Source: Lepus europaeus (Eukaryota > Chordata > Mammalia > Lagomorpha > Leporidae). From it: DNA of 64,000 bases. The stretch spans positions 8,838,540 to 8,902,539 of the forward strand of contig NC_084831.1 of the NCBI RefSeq assembly GCF_033115175.1. Direction: 5' to 3'. A model generated the notes under the pieces. It worked only from the letters and a program-made list of their open reading frames with translations. It was not told the DNA's origin and did no database searches. The translations under genes were made by a program, and so were the position numbers. Each line of letters starts with the position of its first letter. The first letter of the stretch is position 1. Shown piece by piece: positions 11,267 to 21,999 of this stretch.

Positions 11267-11600
11267 CTTTTTTTTTTTTTTGACAGGCAGAGTGGACAGT
11301 GAGAGAGACAGAGAGAAAGGTCTTCCTTTGCCATTGGTTCACCCTCCCCGCTGCGGCTGGCGCGCTGCTGCCGGCGCACCGCGCTGATCCGATGGCAGGA
11401 GCCAGGTGCTTCTCCTGGTCTCCCATGGGGTGCAGGGCCCAAGCACTTGGGCCATCCTCCACTGTACTCCCTGGCCACAGCAGAGAGCTGGCCTGGAAGA
11501 GGGGCAACCGGGACAGAATCGGTGCCCCGACCGGGACTAGAACCCGGTGTGCCGGCGCCACAAGGCGAAGGATTAGCCTGTTGAGCCGCGACGCTGGCCC
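11267..11600 (-). mobile_element. C-repeat SINE, TGTC-poly(A) type
   Basis: Antisense copy of the younger type, directly abutting a second antisense copy. Confidence 0.94.
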
Positions 11601-11632
<32 letters not shown>

Positions 11633-11942
11633 ATTTCATTTATTCGAAAGGCAAAGTGACACAGAGACAGATGGGAGAGAGATCTATCATCCACTGGCTC
11701 ACTCCCCAAATGGTCCCAATGGCAGAGCTGGGCCAGGCTGAAGCCAGGAGCCAAGAACTCCATCCAAGTCTCCCATGTGGGTGGCAGGGGCCCATATACT
11801 GGGGCAATTTTCCACTGCATTCGCAGGGAGCATTAGCAGGGAGCTGGATCAGAAGTGGAGCAGCCGGGACTTGAACCAGTGCCCCAAAGCAGTGATGATG
11901 TCACAAGTGGTGGCTTAACCCACTGTGCCACAGCACCGGCCC
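11601..11942 (-). mobile_element. C-repeat SINE
   Basis: Antisense copy with a T-rich tail of about 25 bases. It ends in a GCCACAGCACCGGCCCC head. Confidence 0.94.
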
Positions 11943-13276
11943 CTGTGTCCTATCCTTGTTCCAGCCCCATAGACCCCTGCTCCGAGGTGGACCTCCGTGT
12001 CCCGGCCCCAGCCCGTCTGTGGCCCCAGGAGTCCCCTCGCTCTTCCCAGAGCTCAATCCCTCACAGGAGAAAGCCCCTCTGTGCGCCTGGGAACCGAGCC
12101 CGTCCGTTCCAGGGGCATCCACGCGGCTCTGTGGCTCTGCCACCCAACACAAATATTGAAGTACTGGATAGATCGGTTCTCCTAGAAACCTGTTCCTTAC
12201 ATTTTTAGCGCGGTTGTCACATTTTAGCAAATGACTGCACCCCGCTCCCCTAGCAGAAAGAAAAGAAAAAACGTCAGGTTCAGAACCGGGTGCAAGCTGG
12301 GCGCTGAGCGTGCGCTAAGGGCCTGCATCTGGGCTTCGAGATTCGAGGCCGGTGCCCCAGGGGGAGGAGTCTTCTTCCTGCTTCACAGAGGAGGAACCGG
12401 ACTGGCCTGAGGCCGCAGAGCTACGAGGCCCAGGCAGCGTGGCCCTCCGAGCGCGCTTAGCCGTTGCCTGTGCAAAGCTGCTTCTCCCCAGAATGCCAGC
12501 AGGAGCGCCCCGCCCTCGGTCATGGGCGTGCGTGGGAGGCGGTGTTGCCGACCAACGGCGTGACTCAAAGGCCGGCAGCCAGGGGTCTGGCAGTGCACCT
12601 GCCGGCTCAGGGCTCCTCCCGCCGCGTTCCCCCATCTGTCTGTCTGAGGGCCCTGTCTTCCCCCTGATGACAGTCGGAGCCTGGCACACACCAGGTGCTC
12701 GATGCGTGCTTATTAAATCAGCAAATGCGTGAATGAAGGCAGAGGCGCCAGGGGCTGGAAGGACCCTCAGGGAGACAGCTGTGGGGCGGAGCCAAGCCGG
12801 TTTCCCCCACACCCCCAGCACCCACGCGTGCACCCCCACAGCCCAGCAGCAGGCAGAGCAGACACTGATGGGGCCCAGGGGCCCAGGGGCCTTGCAGGGT
12901 AGACCTAGGGGCCTGGAGTTCTGGGGGGGCCTGTGAGGATGGGAGGGAGATTTGGGGGAGGTGCAGCAAAGGGGGTGCCGCGGGAGCTGCACTTGGGGGC
13001 AGGGGTGACGTGGAGACCCGATGTAGCTGAGGCGGGGCCAGGGACATGCTGATGGTGCTGGGCAGGGGGCACACTGCGGGAACCACGCCCCCTGCTGGCT
13101 GATTTGGATTTTGATTTCTTCGGATTCACAAAGGCTGAGGTGGGGAACATCGCAGCGAATGTTACACCTGATGTCTTCGAAGGCTTTCTCTGGCTTCAGC
13201 AGGCGCTTATGGTTCCAGGATTTGATTACAAGGCCTTAGGACGAGCAGTCTGTGGCCAGGGAACGGGGGCAGCTGG
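11943..13276. other. Intergenic, no gene seen
   Basis: GC-rich, with an L2-like relic at 12675 and a possible reverse MIR core near 12380 (TTCACAGAGGAGGAACCGG). No splice-flanked conserved frame was recognised. Confidence 0.65.
12675..12738 (+). repeat. L2 3'-end relic
   Basis: GCCTGGCACACACCAGGTGC then TATTAAATCAGCAAATG and GAATGAAGG follow the conserved L2 3' end. Confidence 0.6.
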
Positions 13277-13606
13277 CAAGGACCAGTGCTGTGGCGCAGC
13301 GGGTAAAGCCACCATCTGCAGTGCCGGCATCCCATATGGGCGCCGGTTCAAGTCCCGGCTGCTCCACTTCCAATCCAGCTTCCTGCTGATGTGCCTGGGA
13401 AAGCAGTGGAAGACGAACTAAGTTTGTGGGCTCCTGCACCCACGCGGGAGACCTGAATGGAGTCCTGGGCTGCTGGCTTTGACCTGGCCCATCCCTGGCT
13501 GTTGTGGCCATCTGGGGGAGTGAACCAGTGGGTGGACGGTCTCTTTGTCTCTGGGTTTCCCTCTCCTTCTGTCACACTGCCATTCAAATAAGTCAGTCAT
13601 TTTTTA
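13277..13606 (+). mobile_element. C-repeat SINE
   Basis: Full-length sense copy with head GACCAGTGCTGTGGCGCAGC and box B GGTTCAAGTCCCG. Confidence 0.95.
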
Positions 13607-13624
13607 AAAGCAGTGGCAAACAGA

Positions 13625-13790
13625 CATTTGATAATTCCAGTCCCACCATTTATAGGAAGTGTGGCCCTGGGTGAAGCTACTCCCCTTTCTAACTTAGTCT
13701 TTTCCTCTATCAAATGGGTGCAATCATAACTTCTCACTCACATAAAAACACTGAGCCCAAAGCCTGGTGCGGGATACATGTGCCATACAC
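13625..13790 (+). repeat. MIR relic
   Basis: GTGTGGCCCTGGGTGAAGC, the TTTTCCTCTATCAAATGGG core and a final AAGCCTGGTGCG follow the order of a MIR element. Confidence 0.65.
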
Positions 13791-13807
13791 GGCCACTGCT
13801 ATCATTG

Positions 13808-14108
13808 GTTTTTTAAGGTTATTGATTGCTTGAGAGACAGGGAGAGAAGGCTCCCATCCCCGGCTCATTCCCCCAAAGGCCCACATGGACCCTGGACTGG
13901 GTTCAGCTGAAGCCGGGAACCAGGAACTCGGTCCAGGTCTCCCAGGGGGCGGCAGGAACCCAACTGCTTGAGCCACCATCACTGCCCCCAGGTGTGCATC
14001 CGCAGGAAGCCGGAGTCAGGAGCCAGGGTGAGGATCGAATCCAGGCTCTGGTGCGGGGCACTGGTGTGCTAACCAGCTTCTCACCACTGGGCAGCATGTC
14101 CACCCCCA
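13808..14108 (-). mobile_element. C-repeat SINE, old diverged
   Basis: Antisense relic, CCCCCAAAGGCCCACATGG to ACCACTGGGCAGCATGTCC. Many substitutions. Confidence 0.8.
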
Positions 14109-14136
14109 AGGCTACTGCTTGGCATTTATTTTAACT

Positions 14137-14464
14137 TTTTAAAAAATATTTATTTATTTGAAAGAGTTACAGAGAGAGAGGGACACACACACACACACAC
14201 AGGCATCCTTTATCACTGGTTCACTCCCCAAATGGCCACAATGGCCGGGGCTGGACCAGGCCAAAGCCAGGAGCCAGGAGCTTCATACGGGTCTCCCACG
14301 TGGGTGCAGGGGCCCAAGCACTTGGGCCATCCTCTGCTGCTTTGCCAGGTGCATTAGCAGAGAGCTGGATCGGAAGAGGAGCAGCCGGGACTCGAACCAG
14401 CACCCATATGGGATGCCGGCACTGCAGACGGCAGCTGAACCCACTATGCCACAGCGCTGGCCCC
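14137..14464 (-). mobile_element. C-repeat SINE
   Basis: Antisense full-length copy with a (CA)n tract of about 15 bases at 14186. Head GCCACAGCGCTGGCCCC. Confidence 0.95.
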
Positions 14465-16404
14465 TACTGCCTGACATCTGGAGACGACAGGCACGATTCA
14501 GGAAACAGCTGCGGTCACAGGCAGCCTCCCCCCATCCCCAACACACCCACCCCAGACAGGCAGATCCACCCAAGGACCAGCATTTTCTCTGCGAGGCCAC
14601 ACGGGGGCAGCAGAGTCCTGCACCAGACAATTCTTTCCAGGCCAGCCAGATGGCACCAGCCTGCCCCCTGGTGGCTGACGTGAGGCCGACTCACGATCAG
14701 AGATTCTCTGAGCCAGGCAGTGGCTGCAAAGCAGATGTAAAAAGAACTCAAAACCGGATTTCCCTCTGGAGAGTCCTTGAGAACTGTGGGGGGCTGGTGG
14801 TGAACTCGAGGGCACCGATGCTTGGAGAGTTCATGCGTGAGCCGGACCTGCACTTGCTGGGGGTGTCCCCTTGCGCCCCTCGGGCCTCAGTTTCTCCATC
14901 TGAGAAATGGGACCGCTCTGTTGTCCCTGAATCTGGCTTTCCTGTTTGGTTTGTTTTCTCTCGACCAGAGCTCCGCAGGCCCTGGTGCGGGCAGGGTTGG
15001 CTGCCCGTGGGTTGAGAACCCAGGTCCCCAGAGCCCCAACTCCTATTGGGGTCTTCCATCTGACGGACCCTTCTCCACCAGGGAGCAGTTTACTTCTCTG
15101 CCTGGGGCCAAGCCCCAGCCTCAGGCCACATAGGCTTGGCCACCTCCAGGATGTCCCCCAAGCTGTGCACGGCCACCGCAGCGCCAGCCGGGACCTCCCA
15201 TTGGGAGCAGCACACACTGCTTCCTCCCGACGGCCCTGGTCGTCCTCACAGGTCCTCACAGCTGGCCCCAGGGAACTGGAAGACAGACGTCGGGTCCTGT
15301 CTCGGCCTGCGGTCCCTCAGCACAGTCCTTCTCCTGGCCGCTCCTCTCCGGCCTCATCTCCCACCTCCTCTCTGTGCAAGGGGCTGCCCACTCAGGGCCT
15401 TCTGGGAAAAACTGCCCCGGTGTGACCTCTGGGCCCGCTGTGCCCCCTGGTGGCCTGGGGTGGAAGATCACCCCAAGGAACCGGACAAGGTGTGGGGCCT
15501 GGTGGACCATGGCGGAGAAAGCACAGGGCCTTTGCGCTGGGGAGGCGAGGGCCTTGGGAGATTTGATGATTAAGGTGGACCCACAAGCATGCGCTCTAAG
15601 AGCGGGAAGTTGAATGGCATCCGGCCGGGTGGAGCCAAACTCAGGGGCAGCTGGCCTGGGGCGGCGCCGGCCCTGACTCCAGGGCTCTCATCAGACAGGT
15701 GCGGGAGGACACTGGCTGGTCCTCGTGTTTATCACTGACGGTGCTGAGAAGCCACACGCTGAGCTCCCCTGTTTCCTGCAGGGACCTCTCCTCCAGCGTG
15801 GGGCCGTGGGAGAGGTGAGGTGGCCGGGGGTGGGAAACAGGTCCTGACTCTCACGGGAGCCGCAGGGACAGTCCAGGTGGCCCCAGCATCCACTTCACCC
15901 GGGGGCCTTGAGGCCTGGGGTGCCCTGGGCTTGCCTGAGTGTGCACAAGGAGAACCAGGGGTACTGTCTGCCCCCCTCCCCACTTGAGGCCCCTGGGACT
16001 TGTTTGCGGTGGGCTCTGTAGCGGTGGTCCCCCATCCCTGCAGGGGGTCCATCCCGGAAGCCCCTTGGATATGGGAACCGCAGATGGCGGGGACTCCTGT
16101 GCACGCCAGGCTGCTCCCGGACAGCTGCCTGTCCCACCCACGCCCTCTGTACCCAGAGGTTCGGAATCTTCAGATTCAACCAACTGCGGCTGGAAGATGT
16201 CTTGAAAGGCCTCCCTGCTGAACATGTGCCGGCCGGTTTTCCTTGTCAGCTACACACGGTCTTAGGGATCCTGAGCAGCCTGCAGGTGACTTGGGTCTGT
16301 GCACACAGGGACCCGAGCCCCCGAGGATGTGGCTCATCTGCGGGGCGTCTTGTCAACCCCGTAGATGCCACAGGAAAGCCAGCAGCGGCTTCAAAACCTT
16401 CAGA
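14465..16404. other. Intergenic, mostly unique, no gene seen
   Basis: Longest SINE-free stretch outside the gene region. It is GC-rich and has a MIR-like core GGCCTCAGTTTCTCCATC at 14883. Open frames are numerous but overlap on both strands without conserved motifs. Confidence 0.6.
14865..14935 (+). repeat. MIR-like relic
   Basis: CCTCAGTTTCTCCATCTGAG followed by AAATGGGACC is the conserved MIR core. Confidence 0.6.
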
Positions 16405-16720
16405 GAGGTCAGATGTGGGGCGGGGCGGGTGAGCCGCTGCTTGCAACGCCCGCATGGCATCTCGGGATGCCGGCTGCAGACCGAGCTTCTCCGCTTCTCA
16501 CCCAGCTTCCTGCCGACGCACCCAGGAGGCAGAGATGAGGCCAAGGATTGGGCCGTGCCGCTCAGCTGGGGGTCCCAGATGGAGCTCCTGGGTCCTGGTT
16601 TTGGCCTGGCCCAGCCCTGGCTGTTGCCAGCCTTTGGGGAGAGAATCAGTGAGTGGGAGATCTCTGTCTCTTCGTCTTGCCTTCTCTCTATTATTCTTTC
16701 AAATAAGAAAAAATTCATGA
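16405..16720 (+). mobile_element. C-repeat SINE, diverged
   Basis: Sense relic with degenerate head. Recognised from the CCTGGCCCAGCCCTGGCTGT body and the CAAATAAGAAAAAATTCATG tail. Confidence 0.85.
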
Positions 16721-16741
16721 AAAAATTGCATTATGTTTTTT

Positions 16742-17062
16742 TTTTAAAAATTATTTTACCTGAAATCAGTTACAGAAAGAGAGAAAGACAGAGGGGGAGA
16801 GAGAGAGAGGGAGTTCCAACCAGTGGCTCACTCCTCAAATGACTGCATTGGCCGGGGCTGGGCCAGGCTGAACCCAGGAGCCAGGAACTCCATCCAGGTC
16901 TCCCACGTGGGTGTCAGGGACCTCAAGCACTTGGGCCATCCTCCGCTGCTTTCCCAGGTGCATTAGCAGGGAGCTGGATTGGAAGAGGAGCAACCGGGAC
17001 TTGAACCAGGGCTGCTGGTGTCCTAGGCAGCAGCTTAACCCACTGTGCCACAATGCTGCCCC
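16742..17062 (-). mobile_element. C-repeat SINE
   Basis: Antisense copy back to back with the previous sense copy. Head GCCACAATGCTGCCCCC. Confidence 0.93.
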
Positions 17063-17099
17063 CTATATTGCCTTGTAATTATTGCATTTTCAAAACATT

Positions 17100-17215
17100 T
17101 TGAGGTACTCTTGAGTGAAATCATCCAATTTCATAACAGCTGCTTTCCACGAACTTTTTGAAGATCCCTCATATGCATGGATTTCAAAATTTTTGCACCA
17201 AAATAAACCTACCTT
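17100..17215 (-). repeat. Possible mariner-like dispersed repeat, fragment 1
   Basis: Holds CCACGAACTTTTTGAAGATC and then GGATTTCAAAATTTTTGCACC with AAATAAACCTACC. The same blocks recur in inverted form at 63585-63770. The inverted-end layout suggests a small DNA-transposon relic. The family name is not certain. Confidence 0.4.
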
Positions 17216-17261
17216 TTTAAAAAAAAAAAAAAAGATTTGTTTATTTGTTTGAAAGGCAGAG

Positions 17262-17312
<51 letters not shown>

Positions 17313-17555
17313 CATTCACTGGTTCACTCCCCAAATGGCTACAATGGCTGGAGCTGAGCTGATCCAAAGCCAGGAGCCAGGAGCCTCCTCTGGGTCTCCT
17401 ACATGGTGCAGGGGCCCAAGGACCTGGGCCAACCTGTACTGCTTTCCCAGGCGCATTAGCAGAGAGCTGGATCAAAGTAGCATAGTCAGGACTCGAACCA
17501 TACTGGGTGTGGGAATTGCAAGCAACAGCTTAACCCTGAGCCCCAACGCACACCC
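17213..17555 (-). mobile_element. C-repeat SINE with (GA)n
   Basis: Antisense copy with a (GA)n run of about 44 bases at 17268-17311. Head degenerate. Confidence 0.92.
17268..17311 (-). repeat. (GA)n microsatellite
   Basis: About 22 pure AG units derived from the CT region of a reversed C-repeat. Confidence 0.97.
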
Positions 17556-18087
17556 CGTGGAGAGAGGCTTTGTGCCTGTTGGCTTCTGGGTCCAAAGGCC
17601 ACTCAGGCTGCCCTTTGCCCTTGGCCTCTGAGGCTGGGCACCCAGCAGAGCGCACAGAGTCCTGGCGGGGCAGGCAGGTGTCTGGGAGCGTCCTCTTCCG
17701 AACTGGGTGCTTGAGTCTGGGTCTGCTGGGGGCCGTGGAGCTGCACCAGTGAGCACCTAGCCACCTCCCTCACACCTGCTGTCCCTGAACCCCAGAGCCT
17801 GCAGGAGCCTGAGACCAGGTAAACGACTGCCCACTGCCCCCAAAACCTTGCAGGAGTGGGGCCTCGCCCAGCAGGTGGCAGCCTTGCCGGGACTGTGGAC
17901 CAGCCAGCCGGCTCTCTCCAGAACCTTCTCAGGGGCAATCATTGGAGTCCAGTTCATCCTGAAGTAGGCTCAGGGCTGAGAGGTCACGTAAAGTCAGGAA
18001 GGCCGGCCAGAGAGAGACCGGCCTGGAAGACCGAGCAGCCTGGCTTTGGTCCGAATTCATTCAGCCACTTTCTGGTTTTATTTGTTT
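17556..18087. other. Intergenic, nothing recognised
   Basis: Unique GC-rich sequence between two antisense C-repeats. No gene or repeat recognised. Confidence 0.6.
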
Positions 18088-18378
18088 TTAATGATTTATT
18101 TATTTATTTGAAAGTCAGCGATACAGAGAGAGAGAGAAGGAGAGAGAGAGATCTTGCATCTGCTGGTTCACTCCCCAGATGGCTGCAATGGCTGGGGCTG
18201 GACCAGGCCAAAGCCAGAGCCTGGAACTCCATCTGGGTCTCCCATGCAGGTGCAGGGGTCCAAGGACTTGGGCCATCTTCCGCCGCTTTCCCAGGCCATA
18301 GCAGAGAGCTGGATGGGAAGTGGAGTAGCATATGCGGTGCTGGCATCGCAGGCGGAGGCTTTACCCACGCTGGCTCCT
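18088..18378 (-). mobile_element. C-repeat SINE
   Basis: Antisense copy, slightly truncated at the head (GGCGGAGGCTTTACCCACGC). Confidence 0.93.
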
Positions 18379-18521
18379 CCACTCAGCACTCTCTGTGTCT
18401 CCTGGGCCGGTGGTTTATCCTGTTTGACCTCCATGTCTGGAGCATCAAGTTCACAGCGTCCTTGCGAGAGCCTGGCTAGAATCTCCCCACGTGCACCTGA
18501 GGGCTCTACAGAGGCTCCCAG

Positions 18522-18858
18522 AGGGGCACAACTGCCAAGCGGTTAAGACGCTGGTTAAGAGCCCGTGTTCCAGCCGGCACCTAGCTCACTAGGCTAATCC
18601 TCTGCCTGCGGCACCGGCACCCCAGTTTCTAGTCCCGGTTGGGGCGCCGGATTCTGTCCCGGTTGCTCCCCCAGGAGTGCAGTGGAGGATGGCCCAAATG
18701 TTTGGGCCCTGCACCTTCATGGGAGACCAGGAGGAAGCTCCTGGCTCCTGGCTTCGGATCGGCACAGGACGCCATCTGTGGCGGCAATTTGGGGGGTGAA
18801 CCAACGGAAGGAAGATCTTTCTCTCTGTCTCTCTCTCTCATTGTCTAACTCTGCCTGT

Positions 18859-18900
<42 letters not shown>

Positions 18901-19015
18901 CGTGTTCCATTTTAGAGTGGCAGGCTTGGCTCCCTGCACTCTGACTCCCAGTTCCAGCTCCCTTAATGCAACTGTGGCTGGGGCAGCTGGGCCCCTGCCA
19001 CCCACGTGGGAGCCT
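18522..19015 (+). mobile_element. Old C-repeat-like SINE interrupted by a young one
   Basis: Left part 18522-18572 (GGGGCACAACTGCCAAGCGG head) and right part 18894-19015 (CAGTTCCAGCTCCCTTAATG to CCACGTGGGAGCC) form one old element. They are separated by the young copy at 18573-18893. Confidence 0.75.
18573..18893 (+). mobile_element. C-repeat SINE, TGTC-poly(A) type, nested
   Basis: Sense young copy with a poly(A) tail of about 37 bases. Perfect 16-base target-site duplication AAGAGCCCGTGTTCCA lies at 18557-18572 and 18894-18909. Confidence 0.96.
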
Positions 19016-19500
19016 ACCTCTTTGGAGATGATGTTAAAAGGTGGGACATCCCTGGCACCACTGCATGTGCACCCCCCATCCTGGCGTTGTGGGGGACCCG
19101 TGCCTGGGGGAGGAAGCTTTCCCTTGGGGCCCCGGGGGGGCTCTGGGATCTCTTCCCACGCAGGGCACCACAGTGGACTCAGCAGGTGCACCTTTTCTAT
19201 AAGAGGGAGATGGGGATGAGCGAGGACCCTAGTGCATCCCTGCACCCCACGAGGGGGAGGGAGAGGAGCCACTGAAAGCACAGGTGGGGGGTCCTGGCTG
19301 TACCCCCCATGCCCCGGCAACCACCCCCCCCCCAGCCCAAGAAGAAAAAATTCCTCTGGAACCCCTTGGTCCACCTCACTGGAGAGCCCCAGGGTTTCGT
19401 CCCAGAAGAGAGAAAGCAGCTGTGGTAGACGAGCAGTGGGACGGGCACTGCGCCCGTGGGGACTTTTCCTCCTGCGCGGCCGGTGAGCTTGCTGAGCTGC
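19016..19500. other. Intergenic, nothing recognised
   Basis: G+C-rich unique sequence with short C and G runs (19131-19139, 19326-19335). No gene seen. Confidence 0.6.
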
Positions 19501-19502
19501 TC

Positions 19503-19612
19503 TCCTTCCTTCCTTCCTTCCTTCCTTCCTTCCTTCCTTCCTTCCTTCCTTCCTCCCTCCCTTCCCTCCCTCCCTCTCTCCCTCCCTCCCTCATTCCCTC
19601 CTCCCTCCCTCT
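19503..19612 (+). repeat. (CCTT)n microsatellite grading to CCCT
   Basis: About 13 CCTT units followed by CCCT-rich pyrimidine repeats. Confidence 0.97.
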
Positions 19613-19707
19613 GCTGAGATACATCTTTCTCTGATGCTAAGGAGTGAGCATTCAATCACAGAGGTGATTCTGAGTTTCCACTTTCATTTAGTTCTCAAAG
19701 TCAGAAA

Positions 19708-20028
19708 CTGAGTTTATTTATTTATTTATTTATTTATTTATTTGCCAGGTAGAGCTATAGACAGTGAGAGAGAGAGAGAGACAGAGAGAAAGGTCTTCCT
19801 TCTGTTAGTTCACTCCCCAAGTGGCTGCTACGGCCGATGCGCTGCGCCGATCCGAAGCCAGGAGCTAGGTGCTTCTCCTGGTCTCCCATGGGATGCAGGG
19901 CCCAAGCACTTGGGCCATCCTCCACTGCATTCCCGGGCCATAGGAGCAACCGGGACTAGAACCCGGCACCCATATGGGATGTCGGCACTGCAGGCAGAGG
20001 ATTAACCAAGTGAGCCACGGCGCCGGCC
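19708..20028 (-). mobile_element. C-repeat SINE, intermediate type
   Basis: Antisense copy with a (TTTA)n tail of about 9 units. It combines the poly(A)-type body with a CCCATATGGGATG head like the other type. Confidence 0.93.
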
Positions 20029-20045
20029 CCATCTCTTTTCTTTCT

Positions 20046-20345
20046 TTGAATATTTACTTATTTGAAAGGCAAAGGGACAGAGAGAGTGAGAGGGAAGAGA
20101 GATCTTCCACCTGCTGGCTCACTCCCTGAATGCCCCCATAGCCAGGGCTGGGCCACGCTGAAGCCGGGAGCCAGGAATTGTGTCTGGGTCTCCCGAGCAC
20201 TGGAGCTGTCATGCGCTGCCTTCCCAGGGTGCACATCCGCAGGGAGCTGCAGCAGAGCCAGAGACACCAGGACTGGAAGCCGAGCTCCAGTGAGAGACGC
20301 GACATCGCAAGCAGCGCTTAACCCGCGGCACCCCAGCACCGGCCC
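20046..20345 (-). mobile_element. C-repeat SINE, older
   Basis: Antisense copy immediately following. Head CGGCACCCCAGCACCGGCCC. Confidence 0.92.
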
Positions 20346-20639
20346 CCTGCGTCCTCCCGCCTTCCGAAGGAGCTGCCGGGCAGGGGGAGAGCGAGGGGAG
20401 GCCCCTTGTGTGGATGAAAGCCACTTTCGGCCAGCCAGGCCCAGGGTCTGCCCCGGGCCCAGCGTTGGCCCTTCTGACCAGGTCCCCATGTGGCAGAGCT
20501 GTGGTTGCGTCAGGGGGGAGAGGGGGGACCATGGGGCAAAGGCTGAGGAGCCCCTGGCAACAGTGACACCAGCAAGAATCTTTGTATTACTGCACCTCGG
20601 AGACTTCACGATGCGGGAAGCACACAGGGTCAGGTTAGG
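20346..20639. other. Intergenic, nothing recognised
   Basis: Unique GC-rich sequence between C-repeats. Nothing recognised. Confidence 0.6.
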
Positions 20640-20894
20640 TGCTGGGGCCAGGGCTGGGGCGTTGTAGGTAAAGCCGGCACCCGCAGGGCTGGCATCCCAT
20701 ATGGGTGCCGGTTCCGGCCCCAGTGCTCCACTTCTTATCCAGCTCCCTGCTAATGTGCCTGGGAAAGCAACAGAAGACGGCCCAAGCCCCTGGGCCCCTG
20801 CACCCATGTGGGAGATGCTGATGAAGCTCCTGGCTCCTGGCTTCCAGCTCTGGCCATTGCAGCCATTTGGGGGAATGAATGAGCCAATGGAAGA

Positions 20895-20951
<57 letters not shown>

Positions 20952-21008
20952 CTCCCCACCCACCCATCCAACTCTGCCTTTCAAATCAATCAATCAATCT
21001 TTAAAAAA
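20640..21008 (+). mobile_element. C-repeat SINE with (TC)n
   Basis: Sense copy with a (TC)n run of about 50 bases at 20896-20947 and tail CAAATCAATCAATCAATC. Confidence 0.95.
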
Positions 21009-21659
21009 ATCACAGTTAGGCTCTGATTTTGCCATGGTGAAGACGCCTGTGCCCTTGGGCACTTGTCGTGGGAAGAAGGTCATTGCTGTTCACGAAATGA
21101 AGTGCTGGGTCCTCCACGTTTTAAATGACAGTGCACCGGGTAAGTCCTATTTAATTTGTTTTTCATTTATAAATGGCACTAAAACGGTTCTTAACATTTC
21201 GACCAGAAACACAGGTCCCAGGGTAACTGCGGCTTTCCTCACGGGTTAAGTTCTGGGTGTGGCTTCCACCCGCACGGCTGTGCTCACTACCCGCCCTTAC
21301 TGTGCAAAGTCAGATCGACCTCTGTCGAGTTTGTTTTCCAGCTGACTTGCTTTTGGTGCGTGCCCTCAGTGAGCTGTGAGGCCTGCGCGCAGGAGATAAT
21401 CCGGGGGCCGCTCTGAGTCACACGCATCGGGGGAGCTCCTCCGTCACCCACAGTGGCTGTTGGCGCACGGTAGGCATTGGTCTAATGTTTTCCCATGGAC
21501 CGGGGAGAGGAGAAGGGGGAGACATGGGGCGCCGGGTCCTGGGTATGGGGGTGTGTGTGTCAAATGTACCAGAATCTTCCCTGTGGGCGTGTCCAGAGTC
21601 TCCCCCTCCAGGGCACTGGGCATTCGAGGATTTTTTCCAACAATGCATCCTTGTGGTCC
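21009..21659. other. Intergenic, nothing recognised
   Basis: Unique sequence, mixed base composition. No exon with supporting splice sites and conserved motif was found. Confidence 0.6.
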
Positions 21660-21999
21660 CTTTTAAAAAGATTTACTTAAAAGGCAGAGTGAGTTAGAGA
21701 AGGAGGGAGAGGGAGAGGGAAAGAGAGAGGGAGAGAGAGATCTTCCATCTGCTGGTTCACTCCCAAATGGCCACAACAGCCAGGGCTGGGCCAGGCTGAA
21801 GCCAGGAGCCAGGAGCTCTATCCTGGTCTCCCACATGGGTGCAGGGGCCCAAGCACTCAGGCCATCTTCTGTGGCTTCCCAGGTGCATTAGCAGGGAGCT
21901 GGATGGGAAGAGGAGTGGCCAGGAGTTGAATGGGCGCCCTGTTATGGCATGCTGGTGTCGCAGGCGGCGGCTTGACCCACTGTGATACAGCACCAAGCC
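21660..21999 (-). mobile_element. C-repeat SINE
   Basis: Antisense copy with a GGGAGA-rich tract. Head GATACAGCACCAAGCCCG. Confidence 0.93.

Noticed and set aside
20058-20993. 311-codon minus-strand frame
   Set aside because: Crosses two C-repeats on opposite strands and a GA run; an artefact of low stop density.
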